From positions 1 through 37,073 of the forward strand of contig LJZT01000001.1 of NCBI GenBank assembly GCA_001314905.1: a DNA stretch of 37,073 nucleotides. Reading direction: 5' to 3'. The stretch's first letter is position 1; each line of letters starts with the position of its first letter. Below the pieces are notes generated by a model. It saw only the letters and a list, made by a program, of their open reading frames with translations. It was not told where the DNA came from and did no database searches. The stretch is from Phormidium sp. OSCR. Lineage in GTDB: Bacteria > Cyanobacteriota > Cyanobacteriia > Cyanobacteriales > Geitlerinemataceae. Below are positions 24,600 through 32,541 of the stretch, one piece after another. The position numbers and the translations under genes were made by a program.

Positions 24600-25648
24600 G
24601 GAAATTTTCCCTCAAACAAGCGCGTCGGGGTCAGTTACGCGACTATGGAACGGCCCTGGCTTGGACCCCCGATGGTGCTCAGGTGGCCATGGCCTCGGCC
24701 GCCGGCGAGATTGTCCTGATTTCTCTCGACGGGGCACCCCAACAGGTGCTCCAGGAGGCCGATGGCCAATCCATCGATGTTCTGGCCATGTCCCCCGATG
24801 GTCAATTTCTCGCCGCTGGGGGACAAGCGGGGACGTTACTGATTTGGCGTTTGGGAGAGTCTCCTGAGCTAATTAGCCGCCTGGACAATCCCCGCACTTG
24901 GTTGGACCATCTAGCTTGGCATCCTCAGCGTAATGAGCTGGCCATGGGGTTAGGCTCCTATGTGCAAATTTGGGACGCTGACGCGGCGGAGGTGGTCACA
25001 ACTGTCATGTTTGAGTCCTCCTCGGTATTGGATTTAGCCTGGCATCCCGAGGGAACTCAGTTAGCGGCGGGAGGCCATCAGGGGATTAAGGTTTGGAATT
25101 GTCAGGATTGGGATGAAGACCCCCAAATCTACGAACTTCCTACGGTTAGTGTCTGTTTGGCTTGGTCGGCGAATGGGGAATATCTGGCTTCAGGAAATAT
25201 GGATCGCACTCTGGTGGTTTGGGCTATGGGCAATCCCTATCCTTGGCAAATGCAAGGGTTTCCAGGTAAGGTGCGAGACTTGGCTTGGTCTGAGTTTTGG
25301 TTGGGAGAAGCCCCCCTGTTAGCGTCAAGCAGTCGTGAGGGGATTGTGATTTGGCATAAACATCAAAATGATGACCAGGGTTGGAATCCTCAAGTGTTGG
25401 AACTGCATAATGCTCGTGTCAGTGCGATCGCCTTTCAACCCCAAACTCAGCTACTGGCCTCGGCCTCGGAGGATGGCTCAATTTGTCTCTGGGCAGATGC
25501 GATTGAGGTGGTGCAACTCCTCGATGGAGCCGAGGCCGGGTTTTCGGCCCTGGCCTGGAACCCCAGTGGCACAGCGTTGGCTGCTCTGGGCCAAGCGGGG
25601 GACTGGCTGCTTTGGCAGCAACGCCGCCCCAAAACCGGATTTTTCTAG
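24587..25648 (+). CDS. WD40-repeat protein coupled to the COG0523 gene
   Basis: 353 residues from GTG 24587, inside the end of the GTPase gene. AGAGGA lies about ten bases upstream. The sequence is a chain of about seven WD40 blades, for example LAWTPDGAQVAMASAAGEIV, VLAMSPDGQFLAAGGQAGTLL plus IWRL, and IAFQPQTQLLASASEDGSIC plus LW. This makes a soluble seven-bladed propeller, a protein-binding platform without catalytic residues. The 13-base overlap and the shared strand imply translational coupling with the zinc GTPase. That suggests they act together, perhaps as a docking partner or client selector; this is inference. No metal-binding motif is evident. Confidence 0.9.
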   Translation: MSGLRKFSLKQARRGQLRDYGTALAWTPDGAQVAMASAAGEIVLISLDGAPQQVLQEADGQSIDVLAMSPDGQFLAAGGQAGTLLIWRLGESPELISRLDNPRTWLDHLAWHPQRNELAMGLGSYVQIWDADAAEVVTTVMFESSSVLDLAWHPEGTQLAAGGHQGIKVWNCQDWDEDPQIYELPTVSVCLAWSANGEYLASGNMDRTLVVWAMGNPYPWQMQGFPGKVRDLAWSEFWLGEAPLLASSSREGIVIWHKHQNDDQGWNPQVLELHNARVSAIAFQPQTQLLASASEDGSICLWADAIEVVQLLDGAEAGFSALAWNPSGTALAALGQAGDWLLWQQRRPKTGFF

Positions 25649-25707
25649 GAGATGTCCTCGGAGAATAGGATTTAAGGATTTGAGGATCTAAAGTCTCACA
25701 AAGTTTG

Positions 25708-25722
25708 CAATAATGATTATCA
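25708..25722. promoter_or_regulatory. Zur-like box upstream of znuA
   Basis: CAATAATGATTATCA matches the TGAnAATnATTnTCA pattern at 10 of 12 fixed positions. Seen another way, AATGATTATCATT (25712-25724) is a perfect 13-bp palindrome. It is 46 bp before the znuA ATG and shares 11 of 13 bases with the aligned part of the box at 23576. Confidence 0.7.
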
Positions 25723-25770
25723 TTCACAAAAATAGCTCAATCTGCGACCCCATTACCGAGAACGTCAGCC

Positions 25771-26862
25771 ATGTCTATTCCTTATCTGCCAACGCTTCTG
25801 ACCCCACCTCGTCGCTGGGTTCGTCCTCTGTGGGCGATCGCCACTTCTGTCACCTTAGTGGGGTTGAGTAGTTGTGCCGCAGACCCCGACACCACCTCTG
25901 CAACGCCTCAAGGGGAAACCGACAGCGAGGAACTACAAGTCGTAACCACCTTTCTGCCGATGACTCAGTTCACCAAAGCCGTCGTGGGCGATCGGGCCGA
26001 AGTCACTCAACTGTTACCCCTTGGCGTCGAGCCTCATGACTATCAAGCTCGGCCCGCCGAAGTTCAAACCTTAGTCGAGGCGGATATCTTGGTGAAAAAT
26101 GGCTTGCAGATGGAGTTCTACCTCGATGACCTCATCGCCAATGCTGAAAATCCCGATTTGTTGGTGATCGACACCAGTGAGGGAATCGCGGTTCTCTCGA
26201 ATCAGGACAGCAAAGGTCACGATCATGACCATGATGACCACGACCATGACCACGACCACGACCATGACCATGGACATGACCATGGAGAATACAATCCTCA
26301 CATCTGGCTCGATCCCAAGCGAGCAATCCAACAAGTCGAAAACATCCGCGATGGTCTAATCACCCATGATCCCGAGGGAGAAGCCGAATACACCGCCAAT
26401 GCAGCCGCGTATATTGAACAGTTACGAGATCTCGATGCTGACATTAGCAACGCCTTAGAGCCTTATGCGGGAGGAACCTTTATTGTGTTTCATGACTTTG
26501 CCCCCTACTTTGCCGAGAGCTACAATTTAGAAAGCGATTTCTTGGTAGATGTCCCCGAGTCCAATCCATCTCCCGGAGATGTACAGCGAATCTCAGACCA
26601 AGTGGCCCGAACCAATCTCAAAACCCTTCTGGCTGAACCTCAAGCCGGAGAAGAGACCTTTAGTGCGTTAGCCAGAGATTTAGACATCAATGTCAGTATT
26701 TTTAGTCCCGTAGCAGTAGCCTTCAGTCCTGAGGATATGCAACCCGAGGCCTATCTGACGATGATGCGTGAGAATTTGGCGAATCTCCAGTCAGCCTTTG
26801 CGGGTTCGGCTCAGTCTTGGTGGGAGCTTGAGAAACCTGAGCTGGCCCGCGTCAGTCATTAA
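25771..26862 (+). CDS. znuA: ZnuA, zinc-binding lipoprotein of the ABC importer
   Basis: 363 residues. The lipobox LSSC puts the lipidated Cys at 35. The cluster A-I metal-binding family is shown by LLPLGVEPHDYQ (H89), NPHIWLDP (H177) and FIVFHDFAPYF (H241), the three zinc ligands. Residues ~150-172 form a loop of alternating His and Asp before NPHIW; this loop is characteristic of zinc rather than manganese binders and may capture zinc or sense its level. A Zur-like palindrome precedes the gene. znuC and znuB follow on the same strand, 74 bp and further on, completing the importer. Confidence 0.93.
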   Translation: MSIPYLPTLLTPPRRWVRPLWAIATSVTLVGLSSCAADPDTTSATPQGETDSEELQVVTTFLPMTQFTKAVVGDRAEVTQLLPLGVEPHDYQARPAEVQTLVEADILVKNGLQMEFYLDDLIANAENPDLLVIDTSEGIAVLSNQDSKGHDHDHDDHDHDHDHDHDHGHDHGEYNPHIWLDPKRAIQQVENIRDGLITHDPEGEAEYTANAAAYIEQLRDLDADISNALEPYAGGTFIVFHDFAPYFAESYNLESDFLVDVPESNPSPGDVQRISDQVARTNLKTLLAEPQAGEETFSALARDLDINVSIFSPVAVAFSPEDMQPEAYLTMMRENLANLQSAFAGSAQSWWELEKPELARVSH

Positions 26863-26890
26863 AAAGCCGCAAAAGACCACATCAATCCAG

Positions 26891-26903
26891 CGGTACAATA
26901 CCG
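26891..26903. promoter_or_regulatory. Small palindrome between znuA and znuC
   Basis: CGGTACAATACCG is a perfect 5+3+5 inverted repeat in the 74-bp gap. It could be a hairpin that sets the znuA:znuC expression ratio or an operator; it is too short to decide. Confidence 0.3.
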
Positions 26904-26936
26904 GTTTAAGGCTAACTAAGATAACGGAGGGAAAGC

Positions 26937-27704
26937 TTGAGTGATACTGTAATGACCGTTGATAACTTAACGGTTTATCGTGAGACCTATGCCGCCGTGC
27001 AAGAGGTCTCGTTTTCCCTGGATGCGGGTACAGACACCGCTATTGTTGGCCCGAATGGTGCGGGTAAAAGTACGCTTGTTCAAGCGTTGTTAGGGATTTT
27101 GCCGAGAAAAACTGGTGATGTTTTTATCTTGGGACAGCCGTTAAGCCGTCAAGGAAAACTCCCGTCCCAGGTTCGCGAGCAAATCGCTTATCTGCCCCAA
27201 AATTTCCTCTTTGATCGTCGCATTCCAATCACTGTTGAAGAGTTGGTTGGCTTAGGCTGGGATGCACCGGGAATCCGTCTTCCTTGGGTGGGTGCGAGAG
27301 CGCGATTTCACCATGTGCGTCAGGCGTTAGCGCGGGTTGATGCGGCTCATTTGCGATCGCAACCCATCAGCAATCTCTCAGGTGGAGAGATGAAGCGAGT
27401 GCTACTGTCGTACTGTTTAGTTCGTCCCCGAAGTTTGTTGATTTTAGATGAAGCGCCTGCTGGGTTAGATATTCAAAGTGAGTCGGAGTTTTATCAACTC
27501 CTCTATCAATTGAAACAAGAGCAAGGCTGGGCAATTTTGCAGGTTTCCCATGACTTAGAAATGGTCCGGCGACATTGCGATCGCGTCCTCTGTCTTAACC
27601 GAACCCTACGCTGTCAGGGAGTTCCCGAAGTTGCCCTTTCTCCTGAAAATCTCGTCGCCGCCTACGGAAATGACCGCACTCCCTACCACCATTCTCATTA
27701 TTAA
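26937..27704 (+). CDS. znuC: ZnuC, ATPase of the zinc ABC importer
   Basis: 255 residues. Walker A is GPNGAGKST (38-46), the signature is LSGGEMKR, Walker B is LLILDEAPAGLD and the switch His is in VSHDLEMVRRH. The short length and closeness to ManX/ZnuC-type ATPases fit a cluster 9 metal importer. The TTG at 26937 is the best start because GGAGG lies seven bases before it; an ATG is five codons in. It powers zinc uptake with ZnuA and ZnuB and is separated from znuB by only 6 bp. The C-terminus ends HHSHY, a possible minor metal site. Confidence 0.92.
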   Translation: MSDTVMTVDNLTVYRETYAAVQEVSFSLDAGTDTAIVGPNGAGKSTLVQALLGILPRKTGDVFILGQPLSRQGKLPSQVREQIAYLPQNFLFDRRIPITVEELVGLGWDAPGIRLPWVGARARFHHVRQALARVDAAHLRSQPISNLSGGEMKRVLLSYCLVRPRSLLILDEAPAGLDIQSESEFYQLLYQLKQEQGWAILQVSHDLEMVRRHCDRVLCLNRTLRCQGVPEVALSPENLVAAYGNDRTPYHHSHY

Positions 27705-27710
27705 ACTCTC

Positions 27711-28556
27711 ATGGTCATGTCTTTGACTGTTGAACTCGCTCGTGTTGTCGATTTGTTTCAACTTCCGTTCATGCACCGCGCCTTAATTGGTGGTGTTTTA
27801 ACTGGCATGATGGGAGGACTCCTCGGGAGTTTTGCCATATTACGACAGTTATCATTTTTTAGTGATACCTTAGGGCATTCAGTCCTCCTGGGAATCAGCC
27901 TAGGCATAGTATTTGGACTCAATCCAACCGTGGTCTTATTACCCTTTGCCGTTGTTTTTGCCCTCGTTGTATCCTACTTACTAGAAAAAACGAAACTTTG
28001 GACAGATGCTCTTTTGAATATCGTCTATTCTTCGTCATTAGCACTAGCCATTATCTTACTCAGTTTTGTGGGTCAATATAAGGGAGGACTCAACAATCTT
28101 TTATTTGGAGATATTTTAGCAATTCGCCCCGGAGATTTGGTCTTTAGTGCCGTTCTGCTTGTGGTTTGTGTCTTATTTGTGGGGTTAACTTTGAATACTC
28201 AAATGCTCGTAACCCTTCACGAAGAATTAGCCATGGCTCGGGGGATTTCAGTCTCGACCCAGCGAATGTTATTTATTGTTTTATTGGCTTTAGTTGTGGG
28301 TATTTCTATCAAAGCAATTGGAGTATTACTCATCAGTGCCTTTGTGGTTATTCCGGCATCTGCCGCCCAATTTATTGCCGGCAAATTTTCCCATTATATC
28401 ATCATTTCTTCTCTGATTGGTGCAGTTAGTGCTGTTGGAGGAATGTTGCTCTCTGCTCTTTTTGATTTACCCTCGGGTCCAAGTATTGTGCTGACTCAAT
28501 TGACCCTATTTTTTATGGCGGCGTCTCTTCCTTATCTACGGAGACTGGCGTTTTAA
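27711..28556 (+). CDS. znuB: ZnuB, permease of the zinc ABC importer
   Basis: 281 residues with about eight hydrophobic segments. FMHRALIGGVLTGMMGGLLG, FFSDTLGHSVLLGISLGIVF and the later IGVLLISAFVVIPASAAQFI are signatures of ABC-3 type metal permeases. It forms the membrane channel for zinc entry with ZnuC as motor and ZnuA as binder. Two ATGs two codons apart (27711 and 27717) are possible starts. The gene ends 3 bp from the convergent DUF6544 gene with no room for a terminator, so the transcripts probably overlap. Confidence 0.92.
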   Translation: MVMSLTVELARVVDLFQLPFMHRALIGGVLTGMMGGLLGSFAILRQLSFFSDTLGHSVLLGISLGIVFGLNPTVVLLPFAVVFALVVSYLLEKTKLWTDALLNIVYSSSLALAIILLSFVGQYKGGLNNLLFGDILAIRPGDLVFSAVLLVVCVLFVGLTLNTQMLVTLHEELAMARGISVSTQRMLFIVLLALVVGISIKAIGVLLISAFVVIPASAAQFIAGKFSHYIIISSLIGAVSAVGGMLLSALFDLPSGPSIVLTQLTLFFMAASLPYLRRLAF

Positions 28557-28559
28557 TCA

Positions 28560-29309
28560 TCAGCGATAGGTGAGGCGATCGAGGGTCGCTTGGAAAAAGG
28601 CCGTCTCGTCGAGGTTATCTGACTCAACCTGGCCCCAACCGACGGAAAACTGACTGGGAACTCGATAGCCAGCTACCTCTGTTTCTGCATCCATGACTCC
28701 CGAAAAGAGGCGATCGCCATAACCAGTTTCATCAGGATTTCCCCAACGTTGAAAAGCGATACGTTGCACTTGTCCTTGAGGACTAAGATGTAAGCGTAAT
28801 CGCGTCGTTTCTCCCAATAGGTGAATTGGAGTTTCAATTTCACGGTCATTGAGAACCGTCCAGGGGCGATCGCCATTGGCCAAAACCGACGGAAGCCAAA
28901 TACTTTCCCCTTGCATTCGTCCAATAATCGAACGGGTGATGTCGTCTCCGTCCGCCGTCATTACCGGAATCAGTCCTAGGAGTTTCCACTCTAAGCGTCC
29001 GCAGCGATCGATGAGTGAATCAGCCCCCAAAATGGGCAAAACTCCCTTCATCCAGGCCGTTGCACTCCAAATCATTCCCTGATTCCAAACAATGACTTGT
29101 TCAGCTTGGAAGGGAGTCCAGGTGTTGAGTTTGATCTGGCCGTGCATCCGTAGGCGAACAGCGGTGGCCAGGGGCGTTCCTGGGGCGATGCTATGGTTCA
29201 GGTAGCGTTGTACGGGGTCGGGAAGATGAGTGAGGCGATCGGGATCGAAAACGAGAGAATTAGGCGTTACAGACTCCCAGAGGTGGCTTAGAGCATATTT
29301 TTTAGACAT
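28560..29309 (-). CDS. DUF6544-family protein
   Basis: 249 residues. LPDPVQRYLNHSIAPGTPLA, RLRMHGQIKLNTWTPFQAEQ and GRLEWKLLGLIPVMTADGDD match my recollection of the DUF6544 family, soluble proteins of unknown function. There is no signal peptide or membrane segment. It is convergent with znuB (3 bp apart) and lies 97 bp downstream of the CDF transporter gene on the same strand. Being between two metal-transport units may be chance. ATG 29309 begins MSKKYALSHLWESV. Confidence 0.72.
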   Translation of the reverse strand: MSKKYALSHLWESVTPNSLVFDPDRLTHLPDPVQRYLNHSIAPGTPLATAVRLRMHGQIKLNTWTPFQAEQVIVWNQGMIWSATAWMKGVLPILGADSLIDRCGRLEWKLLGLIPVMTADGDDITRSIIGRMQGESIWLPSVLANGDRPWTVLNDREIETPIHLLGETTRLRLHLSPQGQVQRIAFQRWGNPDETGYGDRLFSGVMDAETEVAGYRVPSQFSVGWGQVESDNLDETAFFQATLDRLTYR

Positions 29310-29386
29310 ATTTTTGGCATATTGATGTAGGAATTAACGGCTAAAAATCAATCGTCCAAAACAAAACATCAACATCTTTACCCATT

Positions 29387-29425
29387 ATCAGAGTCATCCA
29401 TCAGCGTCATCCATCAGAGTCATCG
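29387..29425. repeat. 13-bp tandem repeat over the CDF gene end
   Basis: ATCAGAGTCATCC, ATCAGCGTCATCC and ATCAGAGTCATCG follow directly. The stop codon of the CDF gene (29407-29409) is inside the middle copy. Since 13 is not a multiple of three, a change in copy number would move the stop and alter the C-terminus. Confidence 0.85.
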
Positions 29426-30312
29426 CCGTAACTGATCTTCTCAGATTGATAGTTCGGCGGTTCCATATGAATCGTGAGGCGAATGGGGGAAAAACGATCT
29501 TCAAGTTTCGCTTCAATATCTTCAGTAATACCATGAGCCGTTGCCAAATCTTGAGCATCAACCACAACGTGCATTTCCACAAACAACTGGCGGCCATTTA
29601 AGCCCCGCGAGGCGATATCATGGCAATTGATGACCCCAGGAACCTCCATCACTAGATTATGGATGGCTTCGGGGGCGATCGCCATCTCATCAATCAACCA
29701 GGGGAGATTCTCCCGCAACACCTCCCAGCCGCTGCGAAAGACTAACCCAGCCACCGGAATCGCCAAGAGAATATCCAACTGGGGATACCCCAGCCACACC
29801 CCAATCAGCCCTAGCATCACCGTAATCGTAATCCAGACATCACTCATGGTATGGTGAGCATCGGCAATCAAAATTTTACTGCCGAGTTTCAGGCCGACTC
29901 GTCGCTCATAGTAGGTGACGAGGATATTAACCCCCAACACAAAGAGCATTAGCCAGAGGACTAGCGGAGACATCGTCACGGGGTTCTCATCAGCCAACAG
30001 ACGCTCTAACACCCCCTTGAGAATCTCGAAAAACGCCGCCCCCAGAAACGCCGCAATCCCCAAAGCACCAATGGCTTCAAACTTCTGATGTCCATAAGGA
30101 TGTTCGCGATCGGGTTTGGGAGACGATAACTGACTCGTCACCAATCCGAGGATATTACTCGCACTATCGGTGGTGCTATGGAGCGCATCAGCGACTAAAC
30201 TCAGGGAGCCAGTCCACCATCCTAAACTTCCCTTAATGATGACCACTAAGAGATTCAGGGCCAAGGTGACCAGCAACACCTGGCGGACTTGAGGGCGATG
30301 ATCGACAATCAT
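29407..30312 (-). CDS. Cation diffusion facilitator (CDF) metal exporter
   Basis: 301 residues with six membrane segments. The two metal-site motifs are H45-x3-D49 in DALHSTTD and H154-x3-D158 in DAHHTMSD, on helices 2 and 5. DREHPYGHQKFEAIGALGIA is the conserved cytoplasmic loop. The C-terminal domain (MEVPGVINCHDIASRGLNGR, then VEMHVVVD) is the dimeric ferredoxin-like part. CDFs swap Zn, Mn, Fe or Co for protons. H-x3-D rather than D-x3-D at both sites leans towards zinc or cadmium; the zinc import genes on the other strand agree. The last residues SYGDDSDG come from a 13-bp repeat. ATG 30312 is the start. Confidence 0.9.
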   Translation of the reverse strand: MIVDHRPQVRQVLLVTLALNLLVVIIKGSLGWWTGSLSLVADALHSTTDSASNILGLVTSQLSSPKPDREHPYGHQKFEAIGALGIAAFLGAAFFEILKGVLERLLADENPVTMSPLVLWLMLFVLGVNILVTYYERRVGLKLGSKILIADAHHTMSDVWITITVMLGLIGVWLGYPQLDILLAIPVAGLVFRSGWEVLRENLPWLIDEMAIAPEAIHNLVMEVPGVINCHDIASRGLNGRQLFVEMHVVVDAQDLATAHGITEDIEAKLEDRFSPIRLTIHMEPPNYQSEKISYGDDSDG

Positions 30313-30452
30313 AGTCAGTCGGCTCCAAAATCAAGAAAAGTTCATAAAATGTAACTCAGCCAGGGGCTGAAATGAGTCAGAGTCACCAATTTTACGCAAA
30401 ATCAGTCTAATCGGCTAATTTAGAAAAGAAGCGCTTTAAGACTACCTATAGC

Positions 30453-31286
30453 ATGAAAACTTCAAATTCCCGTAAACCCTCATCTCTAGCAGCACGAAGC
30501 CTGAAAGTCGTCGGTCTATTATTGATTATCTCGTCCTTCGTTGACGTTTTGATTATCCCGGCTCCCTATCAACCCTTAGACTTACCCTGGCGACTTGAGT
30601 TTGCCTCAACGATTGTCGATCGCGGTATCATTCCCATGATTGGGATTGCCCTAACCTTTGCCGGCTATTGGATGGATACCTCCGGTGCTGCAACGGCTCT
30701 CCCTCGTAAGAAATGGCAGGATTTGCGCTTCTGGGGGCTAATTCTCTCAAGTCTTCTTGGTGTTGTCTTTCTTTTAGTGACAGCAATTCACTTTAACGAT
30801 GTACGGATGCAAAGCAGTAGCCGTTTACAGGATATCCAGCAGCAAGCACGTCAAGCGGAAACCGAGTTAAATGTCCAGTTGGGGAGCGAGGAGTTTCAAC
30901 AACAAGTCACCCAACAACGCACGCAACTCCAAAACCAATTGAGAGGCCTTTTGGAGAACCCGGCCCAGGTCAATCAACTGCTTGAGAGTCAGCAAACCCC
31001 TGATCAATTGCGGGCTTTATTAGAAGCCTCCCAGGAAAATCCCGAGGAGATTGATCGCTTTTTGGATGAACAAGCAGCACAACTTCCCGAACAGTTGAGC
31101 GGACAAATCCGCGAGCGAGAGTTAGAACTAGAACGGCAGACTCGTCTAGCCGCCTGGAAATCGGCATTCCGAATTGGGACTAGCTCGTTGCTGTTGGCCA
31201 TTGGCTACATTCTCATTGGCTGGACTGGACTCAAAGGAATGATGCGTCCTAGCCGGGCCGCACGCCAAGCACCATCCGCCAACTAA
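30453..31286 (+). CDS. hpsJ: HpsJ-like membrane protein
   Basis: 277 residues. Hydrophobic segments at about 17-37, 57-75, 92-112 and 250-268. A long Gln/Glu-rich coiled coil, residues ~115-235, lies between the third and fourth. LAARSLKVVGLLLIISSFVD and VDRGIIPMIGIALTFAGYW match my recollection of HpsJ, which takes part in secretion of hormogonium polysaccharide in Nostoc. Related proteins also accompany cyanobacterial exosortases, which is of interest because the window has two PEP-CTERM proteins. The GT2 glycosyltransferase gene follows after an attenuator-like structure, consistent with a polysaccharide role. ATG 30453 has no good ribosome site. Confidence 0.68.
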   Translation: MKTSNSRKPSSLAARSLKVVGLLLIISSFVDVLIIPAPYQPLDLPWRLEFASTIVDRGIIPMIGIALTFAGYWMDTSGAATALPRKKWQDLRFWGLILSSLLGVVFLLVTAIHFNDVRMQSSSRLQDIQQQARQAETELNVQLGSEEFQQQVTQQRTQLQNQLRGLLENPAQVNQLLESQQTPDQLRALLEASQENPEEIDRFLDEQAAQLPEQLSGQIRERELELERQTRLAAWKSAFRIGTSSLLLAIGYILIGWTGLKGMMRPSRAARQAPSAN

Positions 31287-31328
31287 GTTAACCAATTTCG
31301 AGATTAGGGTGGGCCTGCTCAAGCCAGT

Positions 31329-31393
31329 ACGGTGTCCAGTCTCTCGGTGAATGAGCCGAGGGTCTAGGGGACACCGTCTCGGTGCTCTTTTTT
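31329..31393 (+). terminator. Terminator with competing stems (attenuator-like) before the GT2 gene
   Basis: ACGGTGTCC (31329-31337) pairs perfectly with GGACACCGT (31369-31377), enclosing CTCGG/CCGAG (31343-31347 and 31356-31360). The segment CACCG (31372-31376) can instead pair with CGGTG (31380-31384), which is followed by CTC and six T (31388-31393). The two foldings exclude each other, the hallmark of an attenuator. It may simply end the hpsJ transcript, or regulate readthrough into the GT2 gene 27 bp on. Confidence 0.65.
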
Positions 31394-31419
31394 AACGTTA
31401 TGCTGTTGTCCCCGAGTCT

Positions 31420-32319
31420 ATGTTTTCGATCTACATCCTGACTTACAACGAAGAAATTGATATTGCTGAATGTATTGAGTCGGCTCAAGGATCAGACGAT
31501 ATCATTGTTGTGGATTCTTTGAGTAGCGATCGCACCGTCGAGATTGCCCGGAGTTATGGCGTTCGCGTCGAGCAACACCCCTTTGAAAGCCACGGGAAAC
31601 AGCGGACTTGGATGCTGCGATCGATTCCCACCCGCCATGAATGGGTGTATATCCTCGAAGCCGATGAGCGCATGACCCCTGAACTGTTCGCCGAATGCCT
31701 GGCCGCGATTGAGCAAGACCAGTGTATCGGCTATTATGTGGCAGAACGAGTCATGTTTATGGGGCGTTGGATTCGCCACAGTACCCAATACCCTCGCTAC
31801 CAACTGCGGTTATTCCGTAAGGATAAAGTTTGGTTTGACGATTACGGCCATACTGAACGAGAAGTCTGTGACGGGCCGACATCTTTTTTACAGGAAACCT
31901 ATCCCCACTATACCTGTGGCAAAGGGTTAAACCGTTGGATAGAAAAGCATAACCGCTATTCAACGGATGAGGCGAAGGAAACTCTGCGTCAACTTCACTA
32001 CGGTAAGATTCAATGGCGTAACCTCTTGTGTGGGGCCACGGAAGTTGAGCGGCGACGGGCCTTGAAAGACCTATCCCTGAGGCTTCCCCTGCGTCCCTTG
32101 GTACGATTCCTCTATATGTACATCTTCCTCGGTGGGTTTCTCGACGGACAAGCCGGCGTTGCCTGGTGTACCCTACAATCCTTTTATGAATATCTGATCT
32201 TGTTGAAAGTCCGTGAGTTGAAACAACAAGGTTATGTCCCCCCTCGACCCGAACCCATCAGCGATGGCGTACAGCCACCCTCCTCGAAGACAAGTTCAGT
32301 GGTCAAAACCCCCTTTTGA
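31420..32319 (+). CDS. Family 2 glycosyltransferase
   Basis: 299 residues. YILTYNEEIDIAECIESAQG starts the GT-A fold. DIIVVDSLSSDRTVEIARSYG carries the nucleotide-sugar Asp, and YILEADERMTPEL is the DxD-like metal site (here EAD). The C-terminal half (GKGLNRWIEKHNRYSTDEAK) resembles the WaaE/KdtX type that adds sugars to lipid-linked or core oligosaccharides. Near 235-250 a hydrophobic patch (FLYMYIFLGGFLDG) could contact the membrane. It follows the HpsJ-like gene across an attenuator-like structure. Acceptor and sugar are unknown. The ATG at 31420 comes 26 bp after the T-run, leaving little room for a leader. Confidence 0.85.
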   Translation: MFSIYILTYNEEIDIAECIESAQGSDDIIVVDSLSSDRTVEIARSYGVRVEQHPFESHGKQRTWMLRSIPTRHEWVYILEADERMTPELFAECLAAIEQDQCIGYYVAERVMFMGRWIRHSTQYPRYQLRLFRKDKVWFDDYGHTEREVCDGPTSFLQETYPHYTCGKGLNRWIEKHNRYSTDEAKETLRQLHYGKIQWRNLLCGATEVERRRALKDLSLRLPLRPLVRFLYMYIFLGGFLDGQAGVAWCTLQSFYEYLILLKVRELKQQGYVPPRPEPISDGVQPPSSKTSSVVKTPF

Positions 32320-32339
32320 CCGGTTCGGTCCCTAGGGAC
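32301..32339. repeat. Hairpin over the GT2 stop codon plus a perfect 12-bp palindrome
   Basis: GGTCAAAA and TTTTGACC (32301-32321) make an 8-bp stem around five C and include the GT2 stop codon. Seven bases on, GTCCCTAGGGAC (32328-32339) is perfectly self-complementary. No T-run follows, so they are not a standard terminator. Confidence 0.6.
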
Positions 32340-32541
32340 GATCCGATGGATGTTACCCTTGAACTGGGGAGATTCGTGATCCCCATCAACCCGTCGCCCG
32401 AGTCGCGACCTCCGTTGGCTGTCCTGCCCCCTTTGCAACAATTCTTCACATCTTCTAAGATAAGGACATTACGTTTAATGGCGAACCGTAAGCCCTAGTG
32501 CTGGTTGACGCTGGTTTAGGGGAATAAGGTCAGTCGACTCA

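Noticed and set aside
26071-26334. Val/Met-rich frame antisense to znuA
   Set aside because: It is the complement of the His/Asp repeat and has no independent support.
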